NCBI GenBank assembly: GCA_965202875.1
Contig: OZ241870.1
Location: 2,790,001-2,854,000 of the forward strand
From: HK1 sp965202875
GTDB lineage: Bacteria; Pseudomonadota; Gammaproteobacteria; HK1
Length of the DNA stretch: 64,000 bases
Reading direction: 5' to 3'
Position numbers and translations under genes: made by a program. Positions 51,488 to 61,424 of this stretch are shown here, piece after piece (positions within the stretch are counted from its first letter, which is position 1; each line of letters opens with the position of its first letter). The notes below the pieces were generated by a model. That model was not told the DNA's origin. It saw nothing but the letters and a program-made list of their open reading frames with translations, and did no database searches.

Positions 51488-52513
51488 GGCATCCGCATCG
51501 ACGCCTACCAGATGGAGCCGCTACGCAAGGCGCTCCGCCTGCCGAGGGTCAACCTCTTCATCGCCGACGACACCGGCCTCGGCAAGACCATCGAAGCGGG
51601 CCTCATCGCCCGCGAGCTGCTCCTTCGCAAGAAGGTCCGGTCGATCGTCGTCGCCGCGCCCGCCTCCGTCCTGGAGCAGTGGAAGGCGGAGATGGAGGAA
51701 CGCTTCGGGCTCCTCTTCGTGATCCTCGACCGCGCCCGGCTCGCACGGGTTCGCCAGGAGCGAGGCTTCGGCGTCAACCCGTGGCGCACCCACAGCCGCT
51801 TTCTCGTCTCCCACAACCTGCTCATCGATCCGGCCTGGGCGGACCCCATGCGCGAGTGGCTCGGCGAGATGCGGCCGGGCAGCCTGCTGATCCTGGACGA
51901 AGCCCACCATGCCGCCCCGTCGAGCGGCGGGCGCTACGGCATCGAGACGAAGTTCACCCGTGCGGTCCGCGATCTCGGAGGGCGCTTCGAGCACCGCCTG
52001 TTCCTGTCCGCCACGCCCCACAACGGCCACTCCAACAGCTTCTCCACCCTGCTGGAGCTGCTCGACCCCTACCGCTTCACCCGCGGGGTGCCGGTCCGGG
52101 GCAAGGGCGCGCTCGAAGACGTGATGGTGCGGCGCATCAAGGAGGACGTCCGCCAGATCCAGGGCGGCTTTCCGGAACGGGACGTGCGGCCCGTGGTCAT
52201 CGACGGCCTGCCGGAGGACGCCCCGGAGCTCGTGCTCTCCCGCCTCCTCGACGAGTACCGGGGCCTGCGGGAGGAACGGCTGAAGACCGGCACCGCACGC
52301 GCCCGGGCCGCCGCCGCCCTGCTCGTGGTGGGCCTGCAACAGAAGCTGCTCTCGTCCATCGAGGCCTTCGCCATTTCGCTGGCGAGGCATCGGGTGACGG
52401 TGCGCAAGCAGTGGGAGCGCGCGAGGGCCGGCGAGGCGGAGGGCGAGACGGACGGCTCCGGCCGTGGCGGCACCCTTGCGAGCGGCGACCGCGGGCGTGT
52501 TAGGAGCACGTAG
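51488..52513 (+). pseudogene. drmD: Second drmD copy, truncated at both ends
   Basis: Begins AGIRIDAYQMEPLRKALRLP at the gltD junction, then the Walker A FIADDTGLGKTIEAGLI, SNF2 motifs and DEAH (LLILDEAHHAAPSSGG), and continues to LASGDRGRVRST, with a TAG at 52513. From 51903 on it is nearly identical to the left edge of the window (offset 51,902 bp), except that the 81-bp repeats are missing. It ends where an ISNCY-like remnant begins. An internal ATG (51512) could start a 333-residue N-terminal helicase lobe, but activity without the C-terminal lobe is unlikely. Confidence 0.85.
51903..52497 (+). repeat. Long direct repeat with window positions 1 to about 753 (drmD)
   Basis: Nearly identical to 1-539 and, after a 161-bp gap in this copy, to 701-753. 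Same orientation, 51.9 kb apart. Recombination between the two would delete or circularise nearly the whole island, including drmMI, drmA and drmB. Confidence 0.9.
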
Positions 52514-53025
52514 TCTATCCGTTGTAGTAGCACGTCAATTGTCCGGTTTCATGGGGCCTCCTGATGAGGAGGTGACCCATAAGACGGACGGAGCTGCTAC
52601 AGGAGGTCCGGAAGATGCGATTCGAGGAAGCCTATGGCGGGTGGCAGGAGAGGCGTCTGACGCAGGAGGAGGTGGCGCGGATGCTGGGGGTGTGCGAGCG
52701 CACGTTTCGGCGTTACGTGGACCGCTACGAGGAGGAGGGGTTGGACGGGTGGGTGGACAAGCGCCTGGGGCAGGTGTCGGCGCGTCGGACGTCGGTCGAT
52801 GAGGTGGTGCGCACCGAGGCGCTGTACCGGGAGCGTTACGAGGGGTGGAACGTGAAGCACTTCCACAGCTTCTACCGTCGCGAGCATGGGGGGAGGCGCA
52901 GCTACACGTGGGTGAAGCGGACGCTTCAGCGAGCCGGGTTGGTGGTGAAGGCGCCGGGTCGGGGCAAGCACCGTCGGCGCCGGGAGCGAGCGCCGCTTGC
53001 GGGGATGATGCTGCACCAGAGCCTG

Positions 53026-53043
53026 CCCCCGCGAAAGCGGGGG
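53026..53043. repeat. Hairpin repeat inserted in the transposase remnant (1)
   Basis: cccccgcgaaagcggggg, preceded by caccagagcctg. It interrupts the codons after MMLHQ. Confidence 0.8.
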
Positions 53044-53168
53044 TGGACCGTGTGCGGCTGACGCAGTTCGGGCGTGCGATGCACCGGCTCGGGGTGGGGA
53101 TGATTCCGGCCTGTTCGCCGGAGGCGCGTGGGCGGTGCGAGCGGATGTTTGCGACCCACCAGAGCCTG

Positions 53169-53186
53169 CCCCCGCGCAAGCGGGGG
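53169..53186. repeat. Hairpin repeat inserted in the transposase remnant (2)
   Basis: cccccgcgcaagcggggg, again directly after caccagagcctg. Same target word and same leader as the first copy, 143 bp away. Confidence 0.8.
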
Positions 53187-53482
53187 AGCGGCTGCCCAAG
53201 GAGCTTGCGGCGCGGGGCATCGACACGATGGACGGTGCGAACCGGTATCTGGCCGAGCGCTACCGGGCGGCGTTCAACGAGGAGTTCTCGGTCCCGGCGG
53301 CGGAGTCCGGCACGGCCTTCGTGCCCTTCATCGGTCCGGAGTTGGCCGACATCCTGTGCGAGCACCATGAGCGCACGGTCGGTCGGGACAACTGTGTGAG
53401 CTTCGAGGGCAAGCGGCTGCAAATCCCCGCCCGTCATTCCCGCGAAAGCGGGAACCCACCGCTGCCACTTCATCCGCCTTTC

Positions 53483-56400
53483 GTCTTAATCCCTTCTTCA
53501 TCAGGTCTGCGGTTGGAATGACGATGAAAAAGCGCGACTTGAAATGGGTGATCCGTCCTAATCCCTTCTTCATCAGGTCTGCGGTTGGAATTCAAAGCCG
53601 GCTTGGTTGCACTTGCCGTTTTGGTCTTAATCCCTTCTTCATCAGGTCTGCGGTTGGAATGGCAGCATTGCCGCGGGCGGTGCCTCGTGACCGTCTTAAT
53701 CCCTTCTTCATCAGGTCTGCGGTTGGAATGCTCGATCTCGGCGCGGCCCTGCTCCGTGGTGAGCGTCTTAATCCCTTCTTCATCAGGTCTGCGGTTGGAA
53801 TTGATCCTTGCTGATACCCTAACACAAATACGCAGGTCTTAATCCCTTCTTCATCAGGTCTGCGGTTGGAATTCCTGGTGGAGGTAGCGGCCCACGAAGC
53901 TTGGGTCTTAATCCCTTCTTCATCAGGTCTGCGGTTGGAATGGAGGATCAACGAGACCAGCTCCTGAACGCGTTCGTCTTAATCCCTTCTTCATCAGGTC
54001 TGCGGTTGGAATGCCCTGCCGCCCGGCCACACCGCCGATCCGGAGTCGTCTTAATCCCTTCTTCATCAGGTCTGCGGTTGGAATGGATGCGGCGACTGAC
54101 CTGCGGCGGCGGGTCACGTCTTAATCCCTTCTTCATCAGGTCTGCGGTTGGAATCTTGTACGAGGTCGGGTAGCCAGTCGTCAACCCGTCTTAATCCCTT
54201 CTTCATCAGGTCTGCGGTTGGAATGCACCAAGGGGAGAAAAAGTGATGAGAACGAGAGGTCTTAATCCCTTCTTCATCAGGTCTGCGGTTGGAATCCGTC
54301 TTGTCTTCACAGACATCGGATACATGGACGTCTTAATCCCTTCTTCATCAGGTCTGCGGTTGGAATGGTGTTCGGGGTGATCTACGGGCTCGTGAAGGGT
54401 CTTAATCCCTTCTTCATCAGGTCTGCGGTTGGAATCCGAAGTCCACCGGGCGGTCACAAGCGCCCGGGCCGTCTTAATCCCTTCTTCATCAGGTCTGCGG
54501 TTGGAATCATCCCGACCAACACGTGAGCGGGCTGGTGGGTCTTAATCCCTTCTTCATCAGGTCTGCGGTTGGAATGACAGCATCAAGGCGCACGAGCTCG
54601 CGTGCGAGGAGTCTTAATCCCTTCTTCATCAGGTCTGCGGTTGGAATCTTCAGCGATGTGAACGAAAACAGGAAGTCGACGTCTTAATCCCTTCTTCATC
54701 AGGTCTGCGGTTGGAATCCGGCAACATTCTGAAGGAGAACGAGAAAGTGCTGGTCTTAATCCCTTCTTCATCAGGTCTGCGGTTGGAATCGGGTTAGCAC
54801 CTCGAAATGGCGCGGAAAGGTCTACGTCTTAATCCCTTCTTCATCAGGTCTGCGGTTGGAATTACGAAGCCGGTGACACACGCCCAGACCCGGGCGTCTT
54901 AATCCCTTCTTCATCAGGTCTGCGGTTGGAATACCACCCACGGTGCAATGATGCGCAGCGCCAAGCGTCTTAATCCCTTCTTCATCAGGTCTGCGGTTGG
55001 AATTATCCGAAGATGCAGGCATTCCCGGCGCGTCATTTGTCTTAATCCCTTCTTCATCAGGTCTGCGGTTGGAATCGCCTCTTCGACGACACCGCGCCCG
55101 ATCGAGTCGTCTTAATCCCTTCTTCATCAGGTCTGCGGTTGGAATTGCTCCTTCCCTGTCGGATGCGGTGGCGATCCAGGGTCTTAATCCCTTCTTCATC
55201 AGGTCTGCGGTTGGAATGACATCGAGTGCACGGTGACGGACACGCCGCGCGGTCTTAATCCCTTCTTCATCAGGTCTGCGGTTGGAATTCCTTCAGGCCA
55301 AACTGGAAATGAACTGATGAACGTCTTAATCCCTTCTTCATCAGGTCTGCGGTTGGAATGCCAAAGGAGACTGAGCCATGACCCTCCCCGTGGTCTTAAT
55401 CCCTTCTTCATCAGGTCTGCGGTTGGAATCGAGGAGACGCCGATGACATCGACCGATATCGACTGTCTTAATCCCTTCTTCATCAGGTCTGCGGTTGGAA
55501 TGGCGAAGGCCGTGATGATCGACCACCGCTGGAAGTCTTAATCCCTTCTTCATCAGGTCTGCGGTTGGAATAGGCGGGAGCCGACCACTGCGCACTCCAC
55601 GGGCAGTCTTAATCCCTTCTTCATCAGGTCTGCGGTTGGAATACAACCGTACATTGTTCGAGAGACGGCTCGTAGCGTCTTAATCCCTTCTTCATCAGGT
55701 CTGCGGTTGGAATGCATGGCGCTTCGTACCAACGGCGAGGGTCCGCTGTCTTAATCCCTTCTTCATCAGGTCTGCGGTTGGAATGCGATGGAGCAGGAGA
55801 TTAAGGTGGAAGTCTATGAGTCTTAATCCCTTCTTCATCAGGTCTGCGGTTGGAATAGCGAAAGAGGGTGAAACGCTGGAGGAAGACGCGTCTTAATCCC
55901 TTCTTCATCAGGTCTGCGGTTGGAATGGATAGTCGGCAGAAAGTCATTTGCCTCATCGAGGTCTTAATCCCTTCTTCATCAGGTCTGCGGTTGGAATACC
56001 CGCTGAGCGACACGCTGCACCGAGAGGTGGTGTCTTAATCCCTTCTTCATCAGGTCTGCGGTTGGAATGACACCGATCCTGCGCCTTGACATTGCAGTTT
56101 CGTCTTAATCCCTTCTTCATCAGGTCTGCGGTTGGAATCCATGATACCCGTGACACCGACATTGATCCTGCGTCTTAATCCCTTCTTCATCAGGTCTGCG
56201 GTTGGAATGGCGGCTTGTGGATAACACGTGAAAAAGATGTGGGTCTTAATCCCTTCTTCATCAGGTCTGCGGTTGGAATGTCAAGCCGGTCTACACCACC
56301 CTCATTCTCCTGGGGTCTTAATCCCTTCTTCATCAGGTCTGCGGTTGGAATCGAGGCGCTCGGAAGTGCGGAGACGGTCGAGATCGTCTTAATCCCTTCT

Positions 56401-56637
56401 TCATCAGGTCTGCGGTTGGAATGGCACGGACGGGGGCGGAGCGCAGGCGCGCATGGGTCTTAATCCCTTCTTCATCAGGTCTGCGGTTGGAATGTGTTCC
56501 GGGACAAGACCCCTCCAACCGGGGCTCGGTCTTAATCCCTTCTTCATCAGGTCTGCGGTTGGAATGACGGTGGCCATGCAGCCCTCCGCCTTGAGGCTCG
56601 GTCTTAATCCCTTCTTCATCAGGTCTGCGGTTGGAAT
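53483..56637 (-). CRISPR. CRISPR array, 45 repeats of 37 bp and 44 spacers
   Basis: On the plus strand each repeat runs from gtcttaatcccttcttcatc to aggtctgcggttggaat. Starts run from 53483 to 56601 with a period of 68-73 bp, so spacers are 31-36 bp. Repeat 2 (53555) has one change (gtcctaat). The minus strand ends ggattaagac, like the ggattgaaac end of type III crRNA repeats, so transcription is probably on the minus strand with the 8-nt tag attaagac. The degenerate repeat then lies at the leader-distal end, and new spacers enter next to cas2. Confidence 0.98.
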
Positions 56638-57044
56638 GGCATGTCTCTGTTTTCTGCGTTGAAACAATGCCTTGGAGCAGGTGTTGAGCCATTTCGATTC
56701 GCACGGTCGAGCTGACTCCGGACGTGCAAGGTAGCGGCGTCGGCAAGGTCGGGGGCCGCCGAATCACAGATCATGATCCCGCTGGCAAGACGGCCACGGC
56801 CAAGAGACACCGACCTCATCGTTGTCATCAGTGGATATGCGCGGACATCGTCCAAGCGTGGATCGATGTGTTCCTCGATGTCGTGGAGCATGGCGAGTAT
56901 CTCGTGTCGCGTTGCGATAGCATGGAATACTGAGTACTGCACGGGAGTCGCATGGCGGCATAATACACGATAAACGCGCTGGATGCGGCGCGAAGCGGCA
57001 ATATCGTAGCAGATGAGCCACGGGGTACGCCTGTTGGCGGGCAT
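56619..57044 (-). CDS. cas2: Cas2 with an extension read into the CRISPR repeat
   Basis: A 141-residue protein. The core PWLICYDIAASRRIQRVYRV and QYSVFHAIATRHEILAML is typical Cas2 with the metal-binding Asp in CYDI. The usual length is about 90-95 residues; here the frame goes on through the leader, and the last residues (PFQPQT) are encoded by the CRISPR repeat. ATG 57044 overlaps the cas1 stop (TGATG). Acts with Cas1 in spacer integration. Confidence 0.88.
   Translation of the reverse strand: MPANRRTPWLICYDIAASRRIQRVYRVLCRHATPVQYSVFHAIATRHEILAMLHDIEEHIDPRLDDVRAYPLMTTMRSVSLGRGRLASGIMICDSAAPDLADAATLHVRSQLDRANRNGSTPAPRHCFNAENRDMPFQPQT
56638..56760 (-). promoter_or_regulatory. Probable CRISPR leader, lying inside the 3' extension of cas2
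   Basis: The array has no free leader: the cas2 frame continues about 45 codons past the normal Cas2 length and stops inside the first (leader-side) repeat at 56619. The segment between the Cas2 core end (about 56757) and the array is the only place a leader can be. Confidence 0.5.
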
Positions 57045-58033
57045 CAGGGTCGGCTTCCGTCGGCAGGCGCAGAGGATGGAATACGGCGTCCCCTGTCCTC
57101 GAATTCCCGCGCCACGGTGCGCATCTGCCGGCGAAGCAGGCGGCGCAGCGCGGTGCCCAGAGGGTGGAAGCCGGCGTAGAAGTGTTGCCGGGCGGTCTTG
57201 CCGAGCAGGACGGCCCCGTTGGCCTCCCGGAAGCTCTTGGCGGTGAGGGTACGCTCGCGAAACACCGTCCAGACCCATTCATCGACATGGGGCCGAAGCG
57301 GCTCGATGACGTCGGCGGCGAGGGATTCCCGGCCGAATGCCGGCTCATGGTACAGGCCGAGCAATGGGTCCAGGCCCACGGCGTGGCAGGCGACCACCGC
57401 CTCGAAGTGCACGAGGGTGTACCCGAGCGAGAGGCAGGCGTTGACCGGATCACGGGGCGGGCGGCGGTTGCGGCCCTCGAATCGAAGGGAGTCGGGGAAC
57501 AGGGTGCGATAGCCCGCGAAATATGCGGCCGCCCCCGCCCCCTCGATACCGAGCAGGCTGGCGATGTCCGGGGGCTGCGCCTCGTCCGCAATCCGGTTCG
57601 ACAAGGCTTCGAGCTGGGTGATGGCGCGGGTGATCGGCCTGCGCTTGTCGAGCCGACGCTCCAGCGCCCGGCGAAGCAGGCGAAGCTGCCCTTTCGTCTT
57701 CGCCTCGATCAGCCGCCGGGACCATTGCGCCCTGGCCTCCGGGTCACGATAGGCGTCGAACTGCCCGAGCCGCCGGACGACGTCGTTGTGCGGCCGGCCG
57801 ACACAGGTGGAGAGATAGCGGCTTTGCCGCCCGCTCAGCGACAACACACCGGCGCCCGCCTCGGTCAACGCGCCGAGCACCGAGGTCGAGAGCTGCACCC
57901 GCCCGCGCAGAACCACGCGCTCAATGCGCGACAGGGGCACCGAACCCCGGCGCCCGGCCGGCTCATGGAACTCCAGGGCGCCGCCGGAGACCCGGAGCTC
58001 GACGTCCTTGCGGTCGATGTAGAGTGTCGTCAT
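57044..58033 (-). CDS. cas1: Cas1 integrase
   Basis: A 329-residue Cas1. The N-terminal beta domain (TTLYIDRKDVELRVSGGALE) and the catalytic domain are present, with Glu164 in LLGIEGAGAAAYF, His229 in GLDPLLGLYHE and Asp241 in SLAADVIEPLRP. Of the length and type found with type III and I systems; it is not fused to a reverse transcriptase. It is coupled to cas2 and adjacent to the array. Confidence 0.95.
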   Translation of the reverse strand: MTTLYIDRKDVELRVSGGALEFHEPAGRRGSVPLSRIERVVLRGRVQLSTSVLGALTEAGAGVLSLSGRQSRYLSTCVGRPHNDVVRRLGQFDAYRDPEARAQWSRRLIEAKTKGQLRLLRRALERRLDKRRPITRAITQLEALSNRIADEAQPPDIASLLGIEGAGAAAYFAGYRTLFPDSLRFEGRNRRPPRDPVNACLSLGYTLVHFEAVVACHAVGLDPLLGLYHEPAFGRESLAADVIEPLRPHVDEWVWTVFRERTLTAKSFREANGAVLLGKTARQHFYAGFHPLGTALRRLLRRQMRTVAREFEDRGRRIPSSAPADGSRP

Positions 58034-58143
58034 GGGTCCGGTTGATCAGGGAGGGTTCCGATTGGGTGGGGACCGAAGGCAAGCCCGTGTTTCCAATCCT
58101 GCCGCAATCCGTTCCCCGTTCTTCACCGAGCTTTTATCGGACG

Positions 58144-58407
58144 TTACCGACGGGCCTCCTCCAACTCGCTGCGCAGCCTGCAAATCTCGTCCGCCAAGAG
58201 ACGGACCTGCCGGTTCTTCTTTCCGAGCACGAGCAACAGGGCGTCATGCTCCTGCTCCAGAGCGGAGATCCGATGCTTCAGCTCGGTGATCTTGGCGCGC
58301 GAACGCTTCTGCTCCTCCGCATGCCTCTCTTCCTGGTCGTCGTCGGAAAAAACCTCGATGAGCAGCAAGGGAACGGCAATTGCGCCGAGTATGGGAAGCC
58401 AAGGCAT
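58144..58407 (-). CDS. Small membrane protein with coiled coil
   Basis: An 87-residue protein: one N-terminal membrane segment (MPWLPILGAIAVPLLLIEVF), an acidic stretch, then a coiled coil (ITELKHRISALEQEHDALLL) to the end. It lies between the large membrane protein and cas1 on the same strand. Not a known Cas protein. Possibly an accessory of the gene upstream. Confidence 0.6.
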   Translation of the reverse strand: MPWLPILGAIAVPLLLIEVFSDDDQEERHAEEQKRSRAKITELKHRISALEQEHDALLLVLGKKNRQVRLLADEICRLRSELEEARR

Positions 58408-58502
58408 GTCTCGACCCTCCTGGATGCGGTTCGTCGGTTCGTCAGCCGGTACGATTGGAACAGAAGCCGGTCCGCAAAGGCGGCCGGCAAGATTGCCGTT
58501 CT

Positions 58503-60326
58503 TTACTCGGGATTTGCCGGGCAAGGGACCATGATTGCCCCCATGCGTTCGAGAAGCCGTTCGTTCGACGGCAATCGCACCGGGCGCCTTTCGCGTACAA
58601 CGTCGAGGATGATCGGATCGAGGATGGAGGCCGCTTGGAGCTCCCTGTTCCCGGAGGCATACATTTTCAGCATCTCGTCACCGAGATCCAGAGTGTCGAC
58701 CTCTCTCGTGACCAAGTCGATCTCGGCCTCGTCCAGCAGGAAATCCGTTGCCCGTTCGGCCAGGACCCCCTTGAAGATCCTGAACATCTCCAAGGCGTCG
58801 TCCTCGATGAATTCATCCAGGACGGCTCCCGCGGCACCCGACCCCAACGCTCCCCCTGCCAGCCCTCCGGCGACCCCTATGAGGGTACCGGCAAGGCCGC
58901 CCACCGGACCACCTATAAGCCATGCGGCGACCATACGCGCCATGCCGAAACCGGCGGCGCCTCCTGCCACTCCGGCGCTCGTCTTCACGACGTTCTTGAA
59001 CAACTGCCCGCCCGAGATCCTGCCGTCGATCATCCGGTAGACGTCGACGCTGGACATCACCGCCACCGTCGCGACGCCGGTTACGACGTTCCCGCGCAGC
59101 AGCTTGGACAGATGGTTGCGGGCCGCCGCCCCGTATATCCTGTCTCCCGACCTGACGGAATTGACGATGAAAGCGGCTGCCGAGGAGCCCATCTTCTTCA
59201 CCAATGCGTCCGTCATGCTTCTCAATGCACTCTCGCATCCGGTACGTCCCAACTGCTGTGCAAGCACTGCCGAAGCAAGGCTGACACCGCCCACTTGCAG
59301 CGCCGCCTTGCAGGCATGCGTCAGTGCGCCGTCGAAGTCGTTCCCGGACCAGACCGCGCGGGCGAGCGTCATCAACGCCGTCATTCCAGCCGCGCCGGAC
59401 GCAACGACCATCCCGTTCACTGCGTCATAGGCGAGGGACTCCACCGTACAGAACTTCGCCATATTGAGGGCCTGCTCGTACGTGAAGTGGCCCTTCCTGA
59501 CCATGTTCCCCGCTTCTGCAGGATCCGAAACGCCGCGCACCGCACCGTTGGCGATCTTCCGCGCCATTTCCTTCACGGCATCGGCGTGCTTGTCGGACGG
59601 AACCTCGATCTGCATCGGAGTCCCGTCGCCGTTGAAGTACCGGAACTCTCCGTTCCGGAAACAGCTCTCTATGCACTTGGCGCCGGTCTCACAGTACTTC
59701 GACTGTATCCGGAGCCCGTCGACCAGGCGATCGGCCCCGTTTCTCGCGTTGCCTTGTCCGGCCAGCGCCGCATCCCGGTGGAGGAGATACCTGTCTACGA
59801 GATGGTTGGCCCGCTCCGCTACGAGTCCGTGCCCTTGCCTGGCGCCGAGAACGACGTTGTCGGCGTATTGCCCGGCACTCCCCGCCGTGGAGACGGAAAT
59901 CCCCGCCGCGACCGCGTCGGGATCGTCGGCGCCGGCCTTCGAGGGCACGATTCGATGCCGCGATTCCATCCCGGAGAGCCGCGGCGAAGTGGTGGTGAAA
60001 CACTCTTCGGAGCAGAAGCGCTCGCCTTCCAGCGTCATCAGCCGGTTGTCCGTCGGCGAGCCGCAGCCGGCGCACCTGGCCCCGGCGGTCATGGTGTACC
60101 GCTCCGACATGACCGCCTCGAAGATCCGGTCGGTCTCGTCACATTCGATCGATTCCCGTCTCATCTCGGCCCTCATGCGATCCAGCCGGGCGTGGAGGCC
60201 GGCAACCTCCATCGCGACAGGCCTGAGCAAGGCGCCGGCAGGCGACACGGCCGCGGACGACTCGCCCATCGCGGATGCGTTCGCCTCACTCGACGTCCTC
60301 TGCCACTTGTTCCTGCCCATGTTCAT
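58503..60326 (-). CDS. Large zinc-ribbon and glycine-rich membrane protein in the cas region, unknown
   Basis: A 607-residue protein (ATG 60326, with ggag 6 bp upstream). A coiled-coil segment (GLHARLDRMRAEMRRES) is followed by a zinc-ribbon-like CAGCGSPTDNRLM and FCSEECF. The middle has a second cysteine pair (YCETGAKCIESC). The C-terminal third is rich in Gly/Ala helices (TSAGVAGGAAGFGMARMVAA, GGPVGGLAGTLIGVAGGLAG), resembling glycine-zipper membrane proteins that form pores. The protein ends in an acidic helical domain. No Cas family recognised. Its place between cas2 genes and cas1 in a CARF-rich locus makes a membrane effector of the CRISPR response possible, but this is inference. Confidence 0.6.
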   Translation of the reverse strand: MNMGRNKWQRTSSEANASAMGESSAAVSPAGALLRPVAMEVAGLHARLDRMRAEMRRESIECDETDRIFEAVMSERYTMTAGARCAGCGSPTDNRLMTLEGERFCSEECFTTTSPRLSGMESRHRIVPSKAGADDPDAVAAGISVSTAGSAGQYADNVVLGARQGHGLVAERANHLVDRYLLHRDAALAGQGNARNGADRLVDGLRIQSKYCETGAKCIESCFRNGEFRYFNGDGTPMQIEVPSDKHADAVKEMARKIANGAVRGVSDPAEAGNMVRKGHFTYEQALNMAKFCTVESLAYDAVNGMVVASGAAGMTALMTLARAVWSGNDFDGALTHACKAALQVGGVSLASAVLAQQLGRTGCESALRSMTDALVKKMGSSAAAFIVNSVRSGDRIYGAAARNHLSKLLRGNVVTGVATVAVMSSVDVYRMIDGRISGGQLFKNVVKTSAGVAGGAAGFGMARMVAAWLIGGPVGGLAGTLIGVAGGLAGGALGSGAAGAVLDEFIEDDALEMFRIFKGVLAERATDFLLDEAEIDLVTREVDTLDLGDEMLKMYASGNRELQAASILDPIILDVVRERRPVRLPSNERLLERMGAIMVPCPANPE

Positions 60327-60535
60327 CGATAGCTCCGTGCCCGGATTCCTGGGTGATCGTTTCAAAAGAATCTCTCAATCCGTCATTGCCGATTGCGTTT
60401 CGCCAGCCGGGCGCATCCTGCCTGAAAAAAAACCCTGCTGCATCATCGGCAAGGTTGCCGACAGAAGTTGCTGTTGCCTGCTTTCGACTCCCGGGGACGA
60501 GCCGGCTACCCTGACGGTTTCGGCCTTGTCCACTC

Positions 60536-60820
60536 CTACCCGACATAGACGAAATCCGGATCGGCCACCGGCGTCGCGGTCCCGAGCAGCACCGGCTGCG
60601 CCCGCTCCTCGACCCGGAAGAGCATCAGTCGGTCCTCGTCTTCGTCGATGATCGCCCCTGCCTCGGTCAGCAGCTCTTCCCGCTCCGCGGGCGTGAGAAA
60701 GCATTCGAATACGGACTTCTGGCCACCGGTCGCGAAACGCTTGACCGTTCGGTGGACCTTGCGCAGCCGGGAGGGCTTCGCAACGTCATACGCCACGACG
60801 TAGAGGGCGCGCTTGGTCAT
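60536..60820 (-). CDS. cas2: Second Cas2
   Basis: A 94-residue protein of normal Cas2 length: RALYVVAYDVAKPSRLRKVH (metal Asp in AYDV), TGGQKSVFECFLT, then ending PDFVYVG. It differs clearly from the Cas2 next to cas1. No partner cas1 lies beside it, so it is either an orphan from another array or serves the same Cas1. The start ATG 60820 has ggag 6 bp upstream. Confidence 0.9.
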   Translation of the reverse strand: MTKRALYVVAYDVAKPSRLRKVHRTVKRFATGGQKSVFECFLTPAEREELLTEAGAIIDEDEDRLMLFRVEERAQPVLLGTATPVADPDFVYVG

Positions 60821-60983
60821 GGCGGGCTCCGGCTTCCGATTGCGGAGCGGGAGTACAGCACGGACGTTGCCCGCTCGGGGGAGCGGCAAGGTTGCGGTGA
60901 CAGACTACGGCTTCGGCAGGCTCCGGGCGGGAATATGGTGAGGCGGCGGCAGCGCTGTTTCATCCCGTGGAGCCGTCAATGGC

Positions 60984-61424
60984 TTAGGAGGGAAGATCCA
61001 GTTTGCTTTTGGGGACCAGTTGAACGCTGCCTGGAGCGCTTGATGGCGAGGCGCTGGCCGAACGGTCACCCGACCCGCTGTCCATCGTCTGCCTGACCTG
61101 CAAGGTCACTTGGCTGACCCGAGGCCCCTCGCTGGAAATGCCGCCCCAGAGGGCGGATTCGGCAACGAACAGTTTGGCCGGTTCCTTGTCCGCGCCGTAG
61201 AGCAACCGCCACCAGAAACGAAGCTGACCCCGCAGGGCGCTGGCCCGTATGGGCATCTCGGGGTCGACTTCGCCGGCAGTGACGCCGCCGCCGAACATCG
61301 GTGTAATCAACGTACAGTGCGCGGTCACCACCCGTTCGGACGGTCCGGATCCGGCGGAAGGACAGGCCGCGTCCCAGATCGCCTGGGCCTGTTCCGGTTG
61401 AACGTTCGGATTCGGCTCTCTCAT
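60984..61424 (-). pseudogene. cmr1: Truncated type III-B RAMP protein Cmr1
   Basis: A 146-residue N-terminal part of Cmr1: TLITPMFGGGVTAGEVDPEM then PIRASALRGQLRFWWRLLYG is diagnostic. The frame stops after QLVPKSKLDLPS, where a full Cmr1 would continue for 150 residues or more. No cmr2/cas10 or cmr3-6 follows; the next gene is cas2. The remnant shows that a Cmr effector operon was once here or ends here by deletion. Confidence 0.85.

Larger units (their letters stand above)
52615..53435 (+). pseudogene. Decayed ISNCY-type transposase
   Basis: The N-terminal part is intact: helix-turn-helix EEVARMLGVCERTFRRYVDR, then KHFHSFYRREHGGRRSYTW and PLAGMMLHQ. Later pieces of the DDE core occur in other frames: TQFGRAMHRLGVGMIPACSP then EARGRCERMF near 53060-53155, and LPKELAARGIDTMDGANRYL near 53190-53250 with DNCVSFEGKRLQIP at the end. 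Between them sit two identical-type hairpin inserts. Not functional. The element truncated the second drmD copy on its left and abuts the CRISPR array on its right. Confidence 0.8.

Noticed and set aside
56069..56171. Two neighbouring spacers sharing words (gacaccga, gatcctgcg, gacattg)
   Set aside because: The shared words are short and in different order; without a search I cannot claim a common target.
53483..56637. ORFs across the CRISPR array encoding LNPFFIRSAVG or IPTADLMKKGL repeats
   Set aside because: These are translations of the CRISPR repeat itself.
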